From contig JAINUG010000020.1 of NCBI GenBank assembly GCA_029706075.1, positions 6,167,860 to 6,231,859 on the forward strand: a stretch of DNA of 64,000 nt. The letters run 5' to 3'. A program made the position numbers and the translations under genes. Each line of letters opens with the position of its first letter. The first letter of the stretch is position 1. This DNA comes from Aldrovandia affinis (taxonomy: Eukaryota > Chordata > Actinopteri > Notacanthiformes > Halosauridae). The notes under the pieces were generated by a model that was not told the DNA's origin, searched no databases, and was given only the letters and a program-made list of their open reading frames with translations. Positions 11,982 through 25,100 of the stretch are shown in pieces.

Positions 11982-14398
11982 AGTGTATCTTTTGAACGAA
12001 CATGCACCTGTTTTACACTTTCTGTATGTTTACGCCAACATTTGAAGTATGTGTAATTCAGTGGCATTTTCTATGACGAGGCATATAGGAATTGCATAAA
12101 AATAAAGAATACGTCCACTGTTCTCAATTGAAATGGACATAATAAAAATCAACTGAGAGAAATGGATATTTGTAGAGAGAATCAGATGTGGGGAGGGGGC
12201 TGATTGGAATGCTGCACTAAAGGACAACTTTGTGAAACGTTCAGTGTCTGTTTCTGTGCACATTACTGTTAAAACATTTATTTAAAGATGACATTTTAAA
12301 CCATGTGTGCCTTAACACCCAGTCGCGCTGAGAGACATGCAGATGCTGCTCATTCTATGGGATTCATACTGTTTAAGGGGCCGCATCGATCCTCTACTGC
12401 TTGTAAATTTCTTTACTTTGGAGAAGCAACATAGTAAGGGGAAGGAGGAAGGGGTCTGCTAACTGGTTTGGGTTACAACATTAAAAGTATACCAAAGTTA
12501 GTGACTCTTCTGGTCATTTGGGGGCCCCTGATCCGCATCCTAGCGTGCTCCCTCCCATAACGATGGAGGATGTTGCCAGGGAATGGAGGAGAAAAAACGG
12601 CATACGTTTTTTTTTGTTTTTTTTTAAACACTCATTTGTAAATCAAAACACTGCTAGAATCTCAGTACCACAACTTTACATTTTATTAATATTTTATTTC
12701 TTTGAATACATTCACATTTTTTAAAAATAGTGTAAGCCTGATATAAATTTCTTTCTATATCTGTTTTGTGTTTCTTACACGCTCAGAGGCAGCTCCAAGT
12801 GAGAAAATATATTACTACATAGAAAGACCCATACAAAAAAATAACACAATATATTAAAAGTGTCATCGACTTAGTCAACTTGATGTCTTTTTGTCAATCT
12901 TATAAAAAACAATAACACTAAATATGTATTTATGAAACTTTGAACAAAACATGATTAGTGTAGCTTTACAATATATAAAGAGTGCTCTGTAAATGTCTTT
13001 GGTTACATGCTGTAGGACCTGTGTTTTCATACAAGGTACCATGTATCCCACTTTAGGGTTCTTGGGGGACAAGGGAATTCTCTCCTAAGAAACATTTGAA
13101 AAGGGAGTCTGCTTACAGACTTTGTAAAATAAATTATTTCCTGATGCCAAGACCTGCAGGATGCAATTTTTTTCTTAGGCTTGGGCTCAAACTTCAGCTG
13201 ACTAGACCAGTGTTGGATACATCTGCCATAATGAGAAATGTACAGTTATTATTAATCTATCTTTATTATTTGAGCATATTCCAGACTGCTGCTCAGTCGA
13301 GCAGGTGTGCTGAAATCCCTGCAGTATGGAGCTAAGCTGAGCTGGGCTGTTTGTGTGGCGTTACTCCAAATGAAGTTCATTTTAATTCAAATTTCCAGGA
13401 AATGTTTGTACAAAACATGTAAAACATTTTAAGAACTTGTAAAAGTTACCACGGATCTCATAAAAAGGAAATCCAAATTCTGGATCTCATAAAACGTTTA
13501 AGCTACATCCACCTTTTATGTATTTTTTATTTATTTACCGACCTGTTTTAGATGCTCCAAATCATTTCCACCCCCCAGCTGTTTAACAACGTGCTTTTCC
13601 TTTCAGATCGACTGGCTGGTACCTGTAGTCTCATTGAAGTCTAAAATGTATCTGCCTCTTGCCCCCCCTCCTCCTCCGTTGTGTACCGTCTCTACACACA
13701 GTTCACTTGCTCACAACACACAATCACAAACACTCACCCTTTGGGAATATTGCCGTATTTCCACCTCAGCTGGAGAGTTAGTCTACCTTATGAGTCAGTA
13801 ATGCAATAGTGTTCAAACATTTCAAGAACAAAAACTAAGCAGAGTGTGTTTGTGTGTAAAAGATGTTCTGTCTTGGCTTTTTCCAGGGAGGGATTGCAGC
13901 ACGGTTTTCTAAATTTGGGTTAAACAGCGTTGGTATAATTTACAACAAAGATCAAAAAGTGTGTTAACTGTTACAGTGAACCGTCTGTGGTGATAAAGTA
14001 CAGCTGTGACAACTATATTAATTCTGTATGTTCTGAGATATGACTGCCTACGTTCTCCCTTTCAGCCTAATCCATCCCCTTTGAACCTGCAACACTTCCG
14101 TAACCTTTACAATTGATGATTGATGTGTGTACTGTACCTCAACATGAAAATGCAAGCAGAAAAAAGGAGTGATGACAGACCAGGTGATCTGGGTTCATCG
14201 CCCTGATACGTCACATCGGGGAAAAAGGAGACAAAGCAAAAAATGAAAATAGCCATAAATCCCCGGCATCTCGCGTCGCTGCAGTTGCCTCATCCTTCTG
14301 AAAGGCACTCTCAAACGGTCCTGCTTAACTTTAGCAGGCACACGGTGTACACCTTGAGCTCTGTCAAAATCCACGCCCGTCCTGGGGCCAGGGGTCCC
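11982..14398. other. Intergenic interval between the convergent cenps and tns2 3' ends
   Basis: No coding exon was recognised. The interval should contain the tns2 3' UTR, read on the minus strand. Overlapping minus-strand AATAAA hexamers near 13526-13535 would give a 3' UTR of about 870 nt, but several other AT-rich candidates exist and none is decisive. The sequence is AT-rich with poly-T runs (about 12607-12625) and no clear transposon. Confidence 0.4.
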
Positions 14399-17300
14399 TC
14401 ATTTTCGGGAGGGCCCCAGCATCACCTTGTTGATGAAGTTGACGATGGCAGTAGCAGGCTGCTCGGGGTCCACCTCGGCAAACAGGTGGCAGACGTTCTC
14501 AGACGCACTGCCCGGCTTCTTCGCCACAAAGCCAAACATCCTGTTGACGGAAAAAAATAGTGAACTTCAATAACCAAACAGGTGCAATGCAGCTTAACAC
14601 AGATTGAGGAGAAAATTAGGAAAGATTTAGGCATTTCATAAGAAGACTGGACAGAAAAGCCTTAGTCTGCAGTCGTATAGTTCATAAAATAAAAGCAAAA
14701 GAAAATCCAATGCACCTCATGTAAATATTAAGTGGCCATAACAATAAATAGCCAAGCAGGTAAATCCTAGCTGAACGCTGACATTGGTAGCCAATCTTGT
14801 TGACGCACATAGGACACTTACTTGGAGGTTGTGCTGTCAGAGTTAGTCCACCTAAAGTACAGGAAGACAGAGGCAAGACTCATGACCACGCAGACACATG
14901 GGCTCACTGAGCACAGCCGTAGCCAACGAGATCACAGCCACTTGTGCACCCTACAGCCATACCACAGGCCAGGCATGTCAGCAAGCTTCACACTGTGGTG
15001 TCTAGCAGTGGAAAAACACTTCCGAAAATCAACCGGGAGACAAATGGCGCTTTTCCACCGCACATTACAGTACATTACGGTACGGCAACCGTTCGAATCT
15101 GTAACTATTCCCTTCCCGGATCGAGTCCCTGTGTCGTTTTTCCATACAACAACAGAACCCTGTAGATAGGAGTAGTTATCTGAAGTGACAAAAAAGAATG
15201 CGACCACTGTGGTGACGTAATTTAATTTAAATTTTTCTGTAATCTTGTTTTGAGTTTTTGTATCTTTTCGCGGCACTGTTTGGACGACCGCTGGATCCCC
15301 ATATCCAGCAAACGCTGCGATGTGGCTTGGTAGACCTTCTTGTTGCGAATGCCGACCAAACACTGATGAGGGCTTGCACCTCAAGAACAGACCAAACTGA
15401 ACTTTCCATGTTTCTTCTTGTTCTGGAACGCAATCTTCTCCTGGTATTGTGATATTTAAAAAATGGCGGTTGTGTCTGAGTCGGTCTGAGATTTAGCGTG
15501 ACAATTCTGTGACAATTGCGCTTGCCCAATCAATGGTCTGCAGTATTGCTAGCTCCACCCTTAGCTCCTTGTTCAGCTCGCTAGTACCCTGGCAAGAGCA
15601 GTAACTAAATTCAGCATGGATACTTAGGGTCGGTACGGTTCGCTTGGCAGTGGAAAAAGCGACAAAACGTGGGATCCCGGATTGGTTACCATGCCGTACC
15701 GTACTATGCGGTGGAAAAGCGCCATATGGCTAATGTGTTTCACGCTTCACTCTCCCGGCGGTCAGCCCACCTCCTGTCCTGAGGGTCCACGCTGCTGTAG
15801 GTCACAGTGTTGACGGGGTAGTGCCTTCTGAAGAACAACCTGCCGAGAGGGTCGGAGATAGAGAAATAAAGAGATATTGCAATAAACTGATGGCTGAGTT
15901 ATAAGTGTTACGGTGTATAAAGCAGGTTCCAGATAGATGTCAGTACTAAAACAATACATGTGAATACAGGCAGTCCCCGGGTTATGAACGTCCGGCTTAC
16001 GGACAATTCGTACTTACGAACGGACTGCCATAAGGCCTATTATGTAAAAAAAAAAAAAATTAAATACAATGGTTCGTAATAACGAATGCACGCACTACTT
16101 GCTCATGCTCATGAAAACATTGCCCAGTTTCAGCGGTTCGTCGGCTCAAGGAACAGAGATCACTGTCCATTTTAAGTCAGATCACGGTCCCGTTTTTCTC
16201 TTTCTCTTACCCTTACAACGATGCCTCCAAAGCATAAATCCGATGCAAGTGCTGGTGATGCATCAAAGAAAAGGAAAACAATCACCATGGAAAGTAAATT
16301 TGAAATAATAAAGAGATCAGAGAGAGTTCAAACGCCATCAGCTATTGGGAAAGCATTAGGCTACAGCCGGTCAACGATCGGTTTTTAAAAAACTATTTTA
16401 AAAGACAAAGGGAGAATAATGGAGCATGTGAAAGGCCAAGCCCCGATGAATGCCACGATTATTACCAAGCAACGCAGTGGTTTAATTATTGAGATGGAAA
16501 GGCTATTGATAATTTGGATAGAAGACCAAAATCAGCGTAATATGCCTATTAGCCTTTCTTTAGTGCAAGAAAAGGCTTGAAGCCTTTATTTAATGTTTTT
16601 TTTACAGTACTGTATGTACATAGTTACTTTTATTATTACTGTATTATTAGTAGTAGTATTACAGTATTGTTATTATTACAGTATTATGTACTGAATGTTA
16701 TGTTTAAGATGTTTTATTGTATTTGGAAGTTTTTCTTAAGTGTTTCATATGCACAGAAAGGTCAAATAAATACTATACTAAGACAAACATTTGACTAAGT
16801 GACGATTAATAAGAACTGTATGTACCTGTTCCGACTTACATACAAATTCGACTTAAAGACAGACTTAAGAACGGATCTCGTACGTAACCCGGAGACTGCC
16901 TGTATTCTAGTGGGGGGAGGGGGGTAACTGGAGAATGACTGGAAGTCACATCGTCATGCATGGGCATTGGGCATTATTTTTTCCGCTGGTCAGATAATCT
17001 GCATAATTGCATTCATTTTTTTGCTTGACACCCTTACCCCATATATGGGCTATCTATTTAGACATTTGAATGTTCATGAAATTCTCATTAATTCAGGTCA
17101 CAAATGTAGTGTGATGTAATATCTGGGCATGCAACCCTTCTGGGTCCAGCTCCCTAGCCAGTATAACACAGGTCATCCTAGGGTCTGCTGTCAAAGAGGT
17201 GTGAATCAGTTTGCACATAATGCCTCTCAATTAATACTACTAAACGTAATGTATATGCTCATTTACACATACATAAGGGTAAGAATTCTATAAATGTGTT

Positions 17301-18018
17301 GTTACCCATTATATACAGTAGATAGCTATGTTTAGAATCAGAAAAACAACTACATTTCCATCTGTGTAAATTTATACAACTTTTTGGTTCCCAATTTTGT
17401 GTGCCTTGCCTAATGGAAATGAATATTGTTCACATAGAAAGTTTATAAAGCTTTGACTTTATAAAAAAAGAGTGTTAAAGTCAGCGGGAGTTGTGACCCT
17501 ACAGTTCTTGATGGAGTTAGGAGGGGGGTGTACCTGCGCTGGCTGTCCGTGAGCGTGATGCCCTGGGTGGACACCTTGAAGTGCACCATGGTGGCGGGAG
17601 TGCGGGAGCCTCTGGACATCGTGGTGTTGGTGGCCTTGGAGATGGCCTGCGGTCCGGTCAGGGACTCAGTCTCCACAGAGTTCAGGTACAACACGTTACA
17701 GGCTGGAGAGGTCACAGGTCACCACTTCAGAGGACCTTATGTTAGTCCTTTTCCTTTCCAGACCCTTTTCACTTCCCCATTCGCTCCACCACCTGACCTT
17801 TGACCCTTCCCATTATCAATAATACTGGATATGCTTGTGTTTAATTGTGAACAATAAGACACATTCTATACACGGGTTTGAACTGCTTGCCCCTACAGCA
17901 AGCTTTCCCCTTTGCCCTGTGTGTAGGCCAAAGGCCTCACCTGCACCCTGTCTGAGCAGGTCTCCCGCAGTGCTTGTGTTTCCAGCAGTCTGAGCCTCCT
18001 GGAGCTCTCCAACAGGGT
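14399..18018 (-). CDS. tns2: tns2 exons encoding the linker and C-terminal PTB domain
   Basis: Exons 18018-17941 (linker, ending [11 protein letters not shown]), 17702-17534, 15839-15771, 14851-14822 (only 30 nt, [10 protein letters not shown]) and 14540-14399. The PTB domain reads [53 protein letters not shown], then [20 protein letters not shown] and [16 protein letters not shown] before TGA. This is the tensin-type PTB, which binds NPxY motifs of β-integrin tails. The 1.8-kb intron between the exons at 17534 and 15839 holds a Tigger remnant. The intron between 15771 and 14851 holds a second DNA transposon remnant. Confidence 0.95.
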
Positions 18019-19133
18019 CTACAAAACCAAGAGAAACTCTGATACAGTGTTATGCCATCCACAGTCACACACACACTCATCCTGTATCACTCCAACACTC
18101 AAGCACTTTCACACACATTCACCATGTATCATTCAAACACAGACTCTTCCTGTAACACTCCAACATACACACACTGGCACACTCACACACACACACTCAC
18201 CATGTATCGGTCCAACACACATACAATGTCACATACAAGCACTACTGCAGCCTGTAAGGGGGAGACACACTGCTCATTATACTCCTGTTCTGTGACAAAA
18301 CTGCCTCAGCAAGACAGCCAGGCAATAATATGAATATAATCACATTTATACAAATATCATTCAAGCGTTAAAACCTGTCTGGTACAGTGTCTCTTTGGGT
18401 TTCTGTCTGGTGTGGTTTCCCTTTGGGTGTATGTGGTTCCTCTGAGTTTCTATATTGTGTGGTCTCTCTCATTAAGCTCCTGCTCAGGCGCACACCTTTG
18501 TCTGGGATGTGCAGGGCACAGGGCAGGGAGATGGGAGTGATCGAGTGCTGGTACACAAGGGCCGACAGGCTCCCTAAAACACAGGAATGGAAATGTAATG
18601 AAAATTACAGCAAACCTTGGACAATGCGCAACGCTCTGACCAGCAAACAGAGATATAACAAAAGACTCACTCACTTCACTGCTCAAAGGTGTACTGAAAA
18701 CATGCCTCACTGTAATAGGTTTACATCCCTTTGGTTTTCACCTCTCAATGCTTCTAAGGGCCGCCCTGAGCAATGCCATGACCTTGGCATCTGCGAGTGA
18801 TCCTGCCACTCTCTGTATGCCCCACCCCCTCCTCATCTCTCTCTCTGTATGCCCCACCCCCTCCTGATCTCGCTCTCTCTGTATGCCCCACCCCCTCCTC
18901 ATCTCTCTCTCTGTATACCCCACCCCCTCCTCATCTCTCTCTCTGTATGCCCCACCCCCTCCTCATCTCTCTCTCGGTCTCACTCCCCTCATTATATCTC
19001 AGTGTATGGCCCCAGCCCTCCTGGCGCCTCACCAAAATAAGGTTCATTCTGACACCCCTTGATCTTAACACCCCGGGGACCCGTCTCGATCAGGAAGTGG
19101 CGGACGAGCTGCTCCTGGGGGTTACCAGCTGCT

Positions 19134-19173
<40 letters not shown>

Positions 19174-22100
19174 GACCACTGCCACTGGAACACCACGGGC
19201 CGAGGGGAAACTCTGGCCTTGGTACACCACAGGCAATATGGAGCCACTTTATACAAAGTAAATGCAATGATTTTGGAACTGAGCAGGCTAGCTCAAAGGT
19301 GTTACACCATCAGCTGATTTATACATTAGAAATGAACCATGCACTTCCCCAGCACTCTAAATAATTGTGTAATGTAATATGGTAAGATTAGTGCTAAGGT
19401 GCTTGATGTTCAAATTTGATGGAGTTAAAATTGTATACCGCTCAACTGCTCAGAGATGTTCTGCATCTCTTTTCTGTGTAAAAGTACTACAACAAGGCCT
19501 GTGTAGCCTGTGCAGCTCCATGACGATGATCACTGTAACAAGTGCAGAGAGGTAAGGGAGCAATACTTCTGCAGCTGCTGGCAGGAAGAGTGGCCACCTT
19601 CAGTGCCAAGCCATATGCCCCATGGAAAGAGTTGCTGTCCCTTATAAGAAAGGCTCCCGGTTCTCTGTCCTTCAGCACAGCGACGGCTACAGAGAGAGTA
19701 TAAGGAGGATTGTTCATGAGGTTGTGTGAAGTCAGAGAAAGATTTCCAATACAATGCATCTATAGAAGGCATCAGACTTTATATAGTCTTTCCCATAGAA
19801 AACAGTGTGATGCACACAAAAAAGAAGATAGAAAACTGTCTATGTAAAAATGTAATGTCTATATTGAGCGCCATGTTGTTAAGGATTTGAGGGCATGTGT
19901 TTACCTTGGTCTCTGGAGATATTGGGCTTGTACCAAAATCGGGAGCTGTCCTGGACAAATTTGGCACTGACTCGGGTCTCACCCGGTCTGTGGGACCCCT
20001 TGGCAGGCCCAACAGGGGGTGCCGCCTCCCCCACAGGGGGAACAAAGGTGACGTGATGAGGGGCGGAGTGGCCTGGGGGCAGGGCGGCAGGGTGTCCAGA
20101 GGACGGCCTCAGGGTGGAGCCCCGTCCGACCGGGGGCCCAATCGGAGCGGACGGGTGGCGTTTTTCGGGGAGCGGGGGCTGGGGCGAGCAGGTGGGGATG
20201 GTGACAGCCGTGTACCCCGTGTAGGGGACGGGCGGGGCATTCAGCAGGTAGTAGTTAGTAGACAGGGGAAAGGTTGGGGTGGAGTGGCCCTCGGGGACAG
20301 GGGAAGGGCTTCTGTGATTGCTGCCGGTGCCCTGTATGGCAGGGTAGGGCTGCAAATGCCCCGGGCCAAGTCTCTGGCCCACTGTAATGAAGCCAGGTAT
20401 GGGGGGCTCGGAGGAGGGGGGGCGCTCTGGGCTGGCAGGGGGGTGCTGGGGGGAGGAGGGGGCAGAGCTGGGGGCGGGACTTGGACTGGGGGCAGAGCTT
20501 GTATTGAGGGACTCAAGACTTCTCTCCACAGGAGGAGTGGAGACTTCAAGTAGCGGCGCTGAGCTTGATCCCTCAGAGACGCTTTGGGGGGTTGTCTGGG
20601 TGGGAGTGGACACTTTTGGGCTCTCCGTGGGCTCGGAGCTCTCCGCAGCAGTGGGCCGCTGTGTGTGTTCACTCTCTTGTGGGGCGAGCGTGGGCGATGG
20701 GGACAGGGTGAGCGAGTCCGGGTGAGTGGGGTCTCTTCTGTCAGGCTGGCCCTGCTCGGGCCCTGGGCATGGGCTGTCGGGGTCCTGGGGGCCAGTGCCA
20801 ACATCATGTACTTCTGTTTCTACTGGGCCGGGGCTGAAACACACAGAGAAACTGACACACATCAGAGACTGGCTCTGTCCACTCATGCATTTCACATACA
20901 TTTGAAAGCAAAAGTAAATAACGATGCCTGCCAATAACCGATGCTCAAAATAAAAATCAAAGTCTGAGTAATGAGAAAGAGAGGGAGTACCTTTCCTGAG
21001 TGAGCAGAGGACTGCTGGTGTGAACAGGGGTGGGGGGCCCAGAGAGGTCAGAGGGCATGACCCCTGCATCTTGCCTCAATGAACTCTGGGAAACATTGTC
21101 TTGCCAAGGCACACTGTCCCTCACATCTCCGGAGCCATCTATTACAAGGGAAAGAAGAGGAGAGGTAGAGGAAAAAAGGAATAATATGGAACAAAATCGG
21201 AAAACCAGAGACTTAGCCATATTCATGGACTGGATGGTCAGTGAGAACTCACCAGTCTGGTGGTCAGAAGGACAGTGCTGGGAGTGGTGTCCAGAGGGAC
21301 CTTGTGGATGAGCCAGGCAATCCGACTGGACGGTGTCCTGAGGGCAGGCAACAATACTTTGCCTATTGGGCGGCAGAGGGGAGGTGGACTCTGACTGGTA
21401 CCCTGAGGCATACCCCCGGCTTTCAGAGGGGGAGGGTTGGTAGGAGGAGTAAGGGTAGGTGTGGGCAGGGGCTTGGTACCCGCTGCCGCTGCTGTTGTAT
21501 TTTAGGTCCATGTGTAAGTGGGAGCGGGCGTATGTGTGTGAGTGGGAGGGGTCAGGGTACACAGGGTGACCAGGGGGCAGGGGGTCAAAGGTGAAAGTGG
21601 GTGGATCAAGGCCATGGGGTGAGTGCTGGGGTCCATAGGGGGTCACCGTAGGCCTTCGGTGCCAAAGCTCCATCTCCCTCTCCTGTTCCCACTGCATCTC
21701 GGCCTCTCTGTCTCTCTCCCATTGTCGTGCCATCTCCCTGCCCCGCCTCAGCCCTGCCTCTCTGCGTAGCTCTGCCTCCCTGTCCCAGTGCAGGTCTGAA
21801 TCCCTGCACCGCCTCATCTCCGCCTCCCGATGAAACAGCTCCGCCTCCCTCCCCCAGTGCGTCCCCTCCCGCTGGTCCAGTCGCAGGGCGTGGAGGGCTT
21901 TGGCGGCGGCGGCCGACTCCTCCCGCCTGCAGCCACAGTCCCGGCACAGGCAACCGGGGGGTGACGGAGTGTCCAACAGCACCATTTCGTGGTAGGGGCT
22001 GTGAGGATGGGGGTAGTGAGCGTGGGGCGCGTACTCATCCCCTTTGTAGAGCATTCTGGGGGTGGGGAGGGTGTGAATGTGGGAGGGTAAGGGCAGTTCC

Positions 22101-25100
22101 GGGGTGGGGTAAGGCCACAGGTGGCGGGAGGGACCTTCGGAGCAGGACCGCTGCAGGCAGGCGTGAGGAGGTACATTCTGACGTTCCCACAGGATGTCTG
22201 GTGGGGGCAGGGCCCGGTGGTGGAGGCACAGGTCCAGGAGCGGAGAGGGAGGGTGAAGGTTGGCGGAGGGAGAGGCTGCATGGGCAGGGTGTCCGTTGCT
22301 GCCATTCGGACAGTACCCGTTGGGCAGGAGGAAGGCGGGACTCTCACGGCCGGGCTCCTCCCCACCCAGTTGGCAGGAGCAGGCACGGCCGAGCGGCAGG
22401 GTCCTTGCGCGCTCCAAGGGAGCGGAGTCGCTGTCATCCAAGATGGCCGTCTCCCTTTCCCTCTCCCTCTCCCTCCCTCTGGCCCTCCTGCCCTCCATCC
22501 CGCCCAGCAGACGGTCCAGCTCTTCTCTCTCCCGTCGGGTAGGGGGCGGCGGGCGTGGGACGTCCCCCAGGTGCTCGGTGTGGGCCAGGCAAGGGGGCAG
22601 GGGCACGCTGGGGGGGTCTACGGGGAGGGTCCCGTTGGAGGTGGCGGGGCTGCCCGGACCACGCCTCTTCTTCACCTGGGCGTACAGGCTGCCGTCCAGC
22701 GGCCCACGCGTGTGTGAGATGTCTGAGTGACAGGCAGAGAGCAGAGTGGGCGGGTGATCACTGACACAGCACCACATCATCAGCTCTCCTTGAGCTCTCT
22801 ACTCTCCAGCATTTACACACAGGAGCACGTCAGGGATTCAGATACAGTGCTTCACAGGCTTTTAAAACTAGATGAATTGGTTCGATTGCAGTGTACTTAG
22901 CAGGAATTTAAACCTTGGGTCTAAACCACAGTACCACGGAACTGGATTAGAAGTAGAACAGCTACTCCTAATCTGTGAGATAAGAAACAGCTGTTCCAGT
23001 TGACTGCAATCGACCCATTCTGTCTGTAGACAGTGGCAGTGGCAGTGGCAGTGGCCAAAGAGCTTTTATACTTTATGCTTTTACATTTTTATTTTATCTT
23101 ATTATTGTATTACTTCATGTTGCGTATGAGTTGTTTTAGATTTGTTTTATTTTCTATATGCTAATGTATCATTATTATGACTATATTTTCATTTTAATAT
23201 TTATAGTGTAAAGCACCTATATTTTATATATTTTACTATTTTTTAAAGATGCAAACTTGGAAATGGAAATATGCCATACAAATATATTATTATTAGCTGT
23301 AGTAGTCTCTACTGAATTAAATCCTCTAGTGAGGATTCTGTATACAGAAAAGAAAAGCAGAGCCTCGTCCCTACCCTCCAGACTGTCCTGATGCCGCAGG
23401 TTGAAGTTCTCATAGGAGTCCCAGCGCACCACGGGGTCTGTAGTGTTGTAGTCCACCGTGACTGCGGGGTGGTTCCTCTGGTACTCTCGCCCTGACAGAG
23501 ACACAAGCAGGATGTCAGTAACATCATTCAGAATGGCGGAAGACAAACCAGGGGACATTCACAGAGGATGAGACCAGTAAACCAACACTACACTGCTACA
23601 AGTTAGTTACTTATGGGGTCCCCCAACCCCCCATAAATAACACCAGCCATTTAAGAAACCGCTCTCAGCTTAAAGACTTTGGTGTGTTCGTTTTTACTTA
23701 GTGGACGCAAGTTTAGGCGCTATACAATCCATCTATACAGCTGGATATTTTACTGAGGCAGTTTAGGTTAAGTACCTTGCTCAAGGGTACAACGGCAGTG
23801 CCCCACCTGGGAATCAAAGCTGTAGCTTCTGAGTTACAGGCCCATTACACTACATTGGTGGACTACTACAAGATAGCACCAATACATACCGCTCTACAAA
23901 CAGCTTAGAGCAGGGGTTCCCTAACTATAGATCTGGACACACTGCGTCAAATGGCTGAGGTGGGTTGCAAGATAACATACTGTATATTATACACTTTCCA
24001 AAGACATTCACATGAGTAAAATTAAACACTGCACCAATTACAGTGTACATGCAGCTGTTTTAACATGTTAAAAGCATTACATTGTTTTAAAATATGTCAG
24101 GCTACATTTGAATAAGAGGGCAGTGGGCTTGGAAAGTTTGGGAACCACTGGCTTATAGCTCAGAGAGATAGAGAGCGCCCGAGTGAATCGAGGAGCACCT
24201 TTGATTTTCTCCGGTCCATTAGAGAAGACAAACTCCACAGTGGCGTCAGAGGGGAACCGGTCATCTGGAAAGGATATTTAGAACATTTTCATGTCAGACT
24301 CTCCACAGTGAAGTGTTCAGAGTCAGGGTCACATAAGCGACCGAAACACATTAAAATCTGTACTGCGTGCCCTTTCCCACAATGCCCTTTTCACCACACA
24401 ACAATATATAACAAATAGAGTGCGGTGCATGTGCATGATTCTGACTCAATATGAAATTATTTTCTACCTGCTTGCGTCATCCAAATAAATCTCATTAGCT
24501 TTCAGATATTTCAACAGCTGGTATTCCCAGTATAAACTTTACATCACCATGCTACCCTCTCCTGCCCCCTTTGTCCCCTTCTCCTCTCCTCTCCATGTAC
24601 CTGAGCTGGCCTCGTCCAGCTCTTCCTTGCCGAACCACAGCTGCGCTCCGTGAATGGTGCAGGTGTGAAACTGCAGCCGGAACACAGTGTCTCGCTCTGC
24701 GGCGTGTGCTTGGCGATGGTAGCACTTCACCTGTAGAGGGAGCCAGAGTGCACAAGGGAAATGGTCACTGAGTAGCCTCGGTGAGAAGGGCTGCTGCCTG
24801 AATCAAGGAGCACAGCCTCAGAGGCCTCAGGGAGCAGTCAGGGTTCCTGTGTTAGACCGCACAGCCTCACCCACCATGACGTCGCCCTTGAGCAGCAGCG
24901 CGGGTTCAATTGTCACGCACAGCCTCCTGCCCCCGGAACCCTGCAGGTCACTAAACGACAACGCAGTAGGGCTCTCCGTCACAAAGACACATCACAACAT
25001 GTGCAGTATGTGCTGTGCTATATTTAATTTATTTCCCAATGTGAAATTGTACAGCACTTGTCTCCCTGAGGTCTGGATCTTTTTAAATCATGGAATATCA

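Noticed and set aside
18738-18923. Minus-strand frame with repeated charged peptide
   Set aside because: Produced by the 32-bp CCCCTCC-type minisatellite in a tns2 intron.
19897-20553. 218-codon plus-strand open frame, and similar plus-strand frames at 21727-22542 and 22121-22717
   Set aside because: They lie exactly antisense to the GC-rich tns2 exons, whose minus-strand reading has recognised tensin motifs and correct splice phases. The plus frames are composition shadows.
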